A stretch of 64,000 bases of DNA, taken from Paraburkholderia sp. D15 (lineage in GTDB: Bacteria > Pseudomonadota > Gammaproteobacteria > Burkholderiales > Burkholderiaceae). The notes beneath the pieces are model-generated. The model ran no database searches. It saw only the letters and a program-made list of their open reading frames with translations, and was not told the DNA's origin. Position numbers and translations under genes: made by a program. This document shows, in pieces, positions 61,734 to 64,000 of this stretch. Numbering within the stretch: position 1 is the stretch's first letter; the number at the start of each line of letters is the position of its first letter. The DNA lies in NCBI RefSeq assembly GCF_029910215.1, contig NZ_CP110396.1:1178001-1242000 (forward strand). Reading direction: 5' to 3'.

Positions 61734-63392
61734 ATGGAGGAGCGTGTCCTTATCCTGGCGCCGTTCGGCCGCGACGCCGACGTGATTACCGAAGTCCTGC
61801 GCAAAGACGAGCGCATCTGCGTCACCTGCCGCAGCGCCGACGCGCTCACCGAAGCGCTCGACGCCGGCGCGGGCGCCGCGCTGATCGCCGAGGAAGCGCT
61901 CGCGGACCGGCACGCGACGCGTCTGTTCGACTGGCTCGGCCAGCAGCCGGCGTGGTCCGATTTCCCGTTCATCCTGCTGGCGGCATCGCGTATTGGCCAC
62001 CGCTCCGCGCGCGGGCTCGACGTGCTCGAACGGCTCGGCAACGTGGTGGTGCTCGAACGTCCGTTGAACTCCGAGACGCTGCGGCGCGCGGTGGCCTCGT
62101 CGTTGCGGGCGCGCGCGCGGCAGTACGAATCGCGCCGCCATCTGGCCGACCGGATCGAAGCGCAGGAAGCGCTGGTGCAACTGAACGATTCGCTGGAAGG
62201 CCGCATCGCCGAACGCACCCAGGAACTCGCGTCCGCCAACAACCGGTTGATGACCGAGATCCACGAGCGCGCCAAGGTGCAAGCCGTGCTGGTGCAGTCG
62301 CAGAAGATGGAAGCGCTCGGCCAGCTCACCGGCGGCATCGCGCACGACTTCAACAATCTGCTGAACGTGATCATGGTCAATGCGGAGCTGATCGGGCGCG
62401 TGAGCGGCGACGAACGGATTCGCGGCATGGCCGCCACCGTCAAACGCGCGACCGAACGCGGCGCCAAGCTGACCGGTCAATTACTGACCTTCTCGCGCAA
62501 CAGCAATCTCGATCTGAAAGCGGTGGATGTCGTCAGTCTGCTGCAAGGCATGCGCGACATCATCACGGTGTCGCTCGGCTCCACTATCCAGTACGCGAAC
62601 GAATTCGACGGCGAAGCGATGTGGACCGAGGCCGACGCCAATCAGCTCGAACTCGCCATTCTCAATCTCGCGATCAACGCGCGCGACGCGATGCCGAACG
62701 GCGGCCGGCTCGATATCCGCGTGAAGCAGCGCGACGAGCCGGACGAGACCCTCGAACATGGCCGCTACGTCGTGCTCGAAGTCATCGACACCGGCTCGGG
62801 CGTGCCGCCCGAGGTCGTCTCGCGCGTGTTCGATCCATTCTTCACCACCAAGCCGATCGGCAAGGGCACGGGGCTCGGCCTGAGCCAGGTGTACGGCATC
62901 GCGAGACAGGCAGGCGGCACCGCGCGCCTGTTCAGCGAGGAGGGCAAGGGCACCACCGTCGAAATCTGGCTGCCGCTGCGCGAGCGCGCGGCCCCGCAAG
63001 CCGAGGCGGAGCCGGATACCGAAACGGGCGTGGTCGGCGAAAAACGCGTGCTGGTGGTCGAGGACGACGGCGAAGTGCGCGCGATGCTGGTGGAGTCGCT
63101 GCGCATGCTCGGCTACACCGTGACCGAAGCCGCCGACGGCCGCGCCGGCCTCAATCGTCTGGCGAACGACAAGCCCGACCTGTTGATGGTCGACTTCGCG
63201 ATGCCCGGCATGAACGGCATCGACGTGATCACCGAGGCACGCAAGCTGCGCGAAGACCTGCCGGTGATTCTCGCGACCGGTTATGCGGACGTGGACATCT
63301 CCGGGCTCGCGGTGAAACGCTGCACGATCCTGCGCAAACCCTTCCAGCTCGACGACCTGGCTCGCACGGTACGGCTCGGACTGGCGGCTTGA
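61734..63392 (+). CDS. Hybrid histidine kinase with C-terminal receiver
   Basis: Protein of 552 residues. Residues about 5-135 are a receiver-like domain without the normal acidic phosphorylation site; about 140-190 is a coiled coil; HisKA contains the phospho-His H204 in GGIAHDFNNLL; the ATPase domain has NLAINARDAMP (N box), DTGSGVPP and FDPFFTTKPIGKGTGLGLS near 310-390; the C-terminal receiver has D487 in MVDFAMPG and Lys in RKPF. No membrane segment, so it is cytosolic. Probably coupled with the KaiC-like protein upstream. Confidence 0.9.
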   Translation: MEERVLILAPFGRDADVITEVLRKDERICVTCRSADALTEALDAGAGAALIAEEALADRHATRLFDWLGQQPAWSDFPFILLAASRIGHRSARGLDVLERLGNVVVLERPLNSETLRRAVASSLRARARQYESRRHLADRIEAQEALVQLNDSLEGRIAERTQELASANNRLMTEIHERAKVQAVLVQSQKMEALGQLTGGIAHDFNNLLNVIMVNAELIGRVSGDERIRGMAATVKRATERGAKLTGQLLTFSRNSNLDLKAVDVVSLLQGMRDIITVSLGSTIQYANEFDGEAMWTEADANQLELAILNLAINARDAMPNGGRLDIRVKQRDEPDETLEHGRYVVLEVIDTGSGVPPEVVSRVFDPFFTTKPIGKGTGLGLSQVYGIARQAGGTARLFSEEGKGTTVEIWLPLRERAAPQAEAEPDTETGVVGEKRVLVVEDDGEVRAMLVESLRMLGYTVTEAADGRAGLNRLANDKPDLLMVDFAMPGMNGIDVITEARKLREDLPVILATGYADVDISGLAVKRCTILRKPFQLDDLARTVRLGLAA

Positions 63393-63497
63393 CCCGAGGC
63401 GCGCCGCGCCGACCGGTCAGGTCACGCCAGATCGCGTCACGAAAAAATCACGAATCAATAGTTTGCTAACGAATTTTTTAGCCCTACAATGCCGGCC

Positions 63498-63944
63498 ATG
63501 TCGACCAATCTCGATACCTTGCGCCGCACCGTCAGCAGCACGCTCGTCGTTGCGGCCCGTAAGTGGCGGCGCACGAGCCACGGCGTGCTCGCGGCCTTCA
63601 ATGTCTCCGAGGCGTGCGCCACGCCGCTTCTGACCGCAAGCCGGCTCGGCGAGGCGGTGCGTCAGGTCACGCTCGCCGATTACGTCGGGATAGAAGGGCC
63701 GTCGCTGGTGCGGCTGCTCGACCAGTTGTGCGCGGCGGGATTGATGCGCCGCGACGAAGACCCCGAAGACCGCCGCGCGAAAACCGTCGTGCTGACCGAA
63801 GAAGGCCGCGCCGTCACCGCGAAAATGGAAGAAGAGCTGGTGACGTTGCGCGCGCAGGCATTGAAGGGCGTGTCGCGCAGCGATCTCGAAGCGACCCTGC
63901 GCGTGTTGTCCGCGTTCACCGCGGACATCGGCGATCAGGCGTAA
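63498..63944 (+). CDS. MarR-family transcriptional regulator
   Basis: Protein of 148 residues with the MarR winged helix: LADYVGIEGPSLVRLLDQLCAAGLMRRDEDPEDRRAKTVVLTEEGR, the DxRxK-type wing being EDRRAK. An ATG three codons earlier (63489) is possible; neither has a strong ribosome site. It is followed six bases later by the start of an exporter gene, so it probably regulates that gene. Confidence 0.88.
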   Translation: MSTNLDTLRRTVSSTLVVAARKWRRTSHGVLAAFNVSEACATPLLTASRLGEAVRQVTLADYVGIEGPSLVRLLDQLCAAGLMRRDEDPEDRRAKTVVLTEEGRAVTAKMEEELVTLRAQALKGVSRSDLEATLRVLSAFTADIGDQA

Positions 63945-63950
63945 CGGTTC

Positions 63951-64000
63951 ATGGCCTACCCGTCCCTACGCGACTGGCTGTTCTCCGTCAAAACCTTCGC
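63951..64000 (+). CDS. Start of a FUSC/AaeB-like exporter gene, partial
   Basis: Only 16 codons are visible (MAYPSLRDWLFSVKTF) before the window ends. This opening is typical of aromatic-acid exporters of the FUSC/AaeB family, and a MarR gene immediately upstream is the usual partner. Assignment rests on the short N-terminus and gene order. Confidence 0.5.
   Translation, partial: MAYPSLRDWLFSVKTF

Noticed and set aside
60488..62467. A 659-codon minus-strand frame opposite the KaiC-like and kinase genes
   Set aside because: Antisense to two well-supported genes; Ser/Arg-rich with no domain.
1..64000. tRNA or rRNA genes
   Set aside because: No cloverleaf with a recognisable T-arm, and no rRNA-like sequence, was noticed on either strand; a covariance-model scan would be the decisive test.

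Overview
The window looks like a piece of a Burkholderia-group beta-proteobacterial chromosome, most likely Paraburkholderia or a close relative. This is inferred from the high G+C, the GNAT-poor but LysR/MFS-rich gene style, a Burkholderia-type trimeric porin, CbtAB behind a cobalamin riboswitch, and DUF1326/DUF2182, FUSC and MHS-type transporter genes. No rRNA, tRNA or CRISPR array was seen. Most genes are accessory metabolism, transport and regulation; the only classical housekeeping enzyme is an adenylosuccinate synthase.

Layout. 0-6 kb: an exported LprI-like protein, a secreted propeller-like protein, a dihydrofolate-reductase-fold protein, and an overlapping DUF1326-DUF2182-EamA operon on the minus strand. 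6.8-10.8 kb: an orphan type VI secretion cassette in which vgrG, a SleB-like cell-wall hydrolase effector candidate and an exported immunity candidate each overlap by ATGA; the effector and immunity genes are AT-rich. 10.9-20.7 kb: two MFS exporters, a WYL regulator with a heptamer repeat beside its start, a serine hydrolase, divergent LysR regulators, and an M20 amidohydrolase followed by an amino-acid-type periplasmic binding protein. 21.2-27.0 kb: a 1940-residue autotransporter with twelve passenger repeats.

27-37 kb: AraC, GlxA, LysR and Rrf2 regulators, SDRs, a PurA paralogue, a Tat-exported DJ-1/PfpI protein, a LysE exporter and an epoxide-hydrolase-like enzyme. 37.2-39.0 kb: a lower-GC patch with an Imm42-like gene, two small unknown genes and gene debris, which looks like an orphan immunity patch. 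39.0-43.2 kb: an aminotransferase, an FAD oxidoreductase and an aldehyde dehydrogenase that together fit pipecolate/lysine degradation. 43.5-48.0 kb: two paralogous single-domain response regulators bracket a 2OG-Fe(II) oxygenase and a FUSC transporter. 48.1-50.0 kb: riboswitch-controlled cbtB-cbtA and a divergent histidine phosphatase.

49.9-53.7 kb is the most striking region. A 72-bp perfect direct repeat, copied from the 3' end of the histidine phosphatase gene, brackets a lower-GC insert that carries a solitary KAP-family P-loop NTPase and two small genes. The insert changes the C-terminus of the phosphatase and contains a gene remnant cut exactly at the distal repeat. This looks like a decayed integrative element carrying a candidate anti-phage gene; no integrase remains.

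53.7-64 kb: a porin-hydrolase-MHS transporter-hydrolase operon with a divergent LysR gene, a two-domain KaiC-like ATPase followed by a hybrid histidine kinase, and a MarR regulator followed by the start of an exporter gene cut by the window edge.
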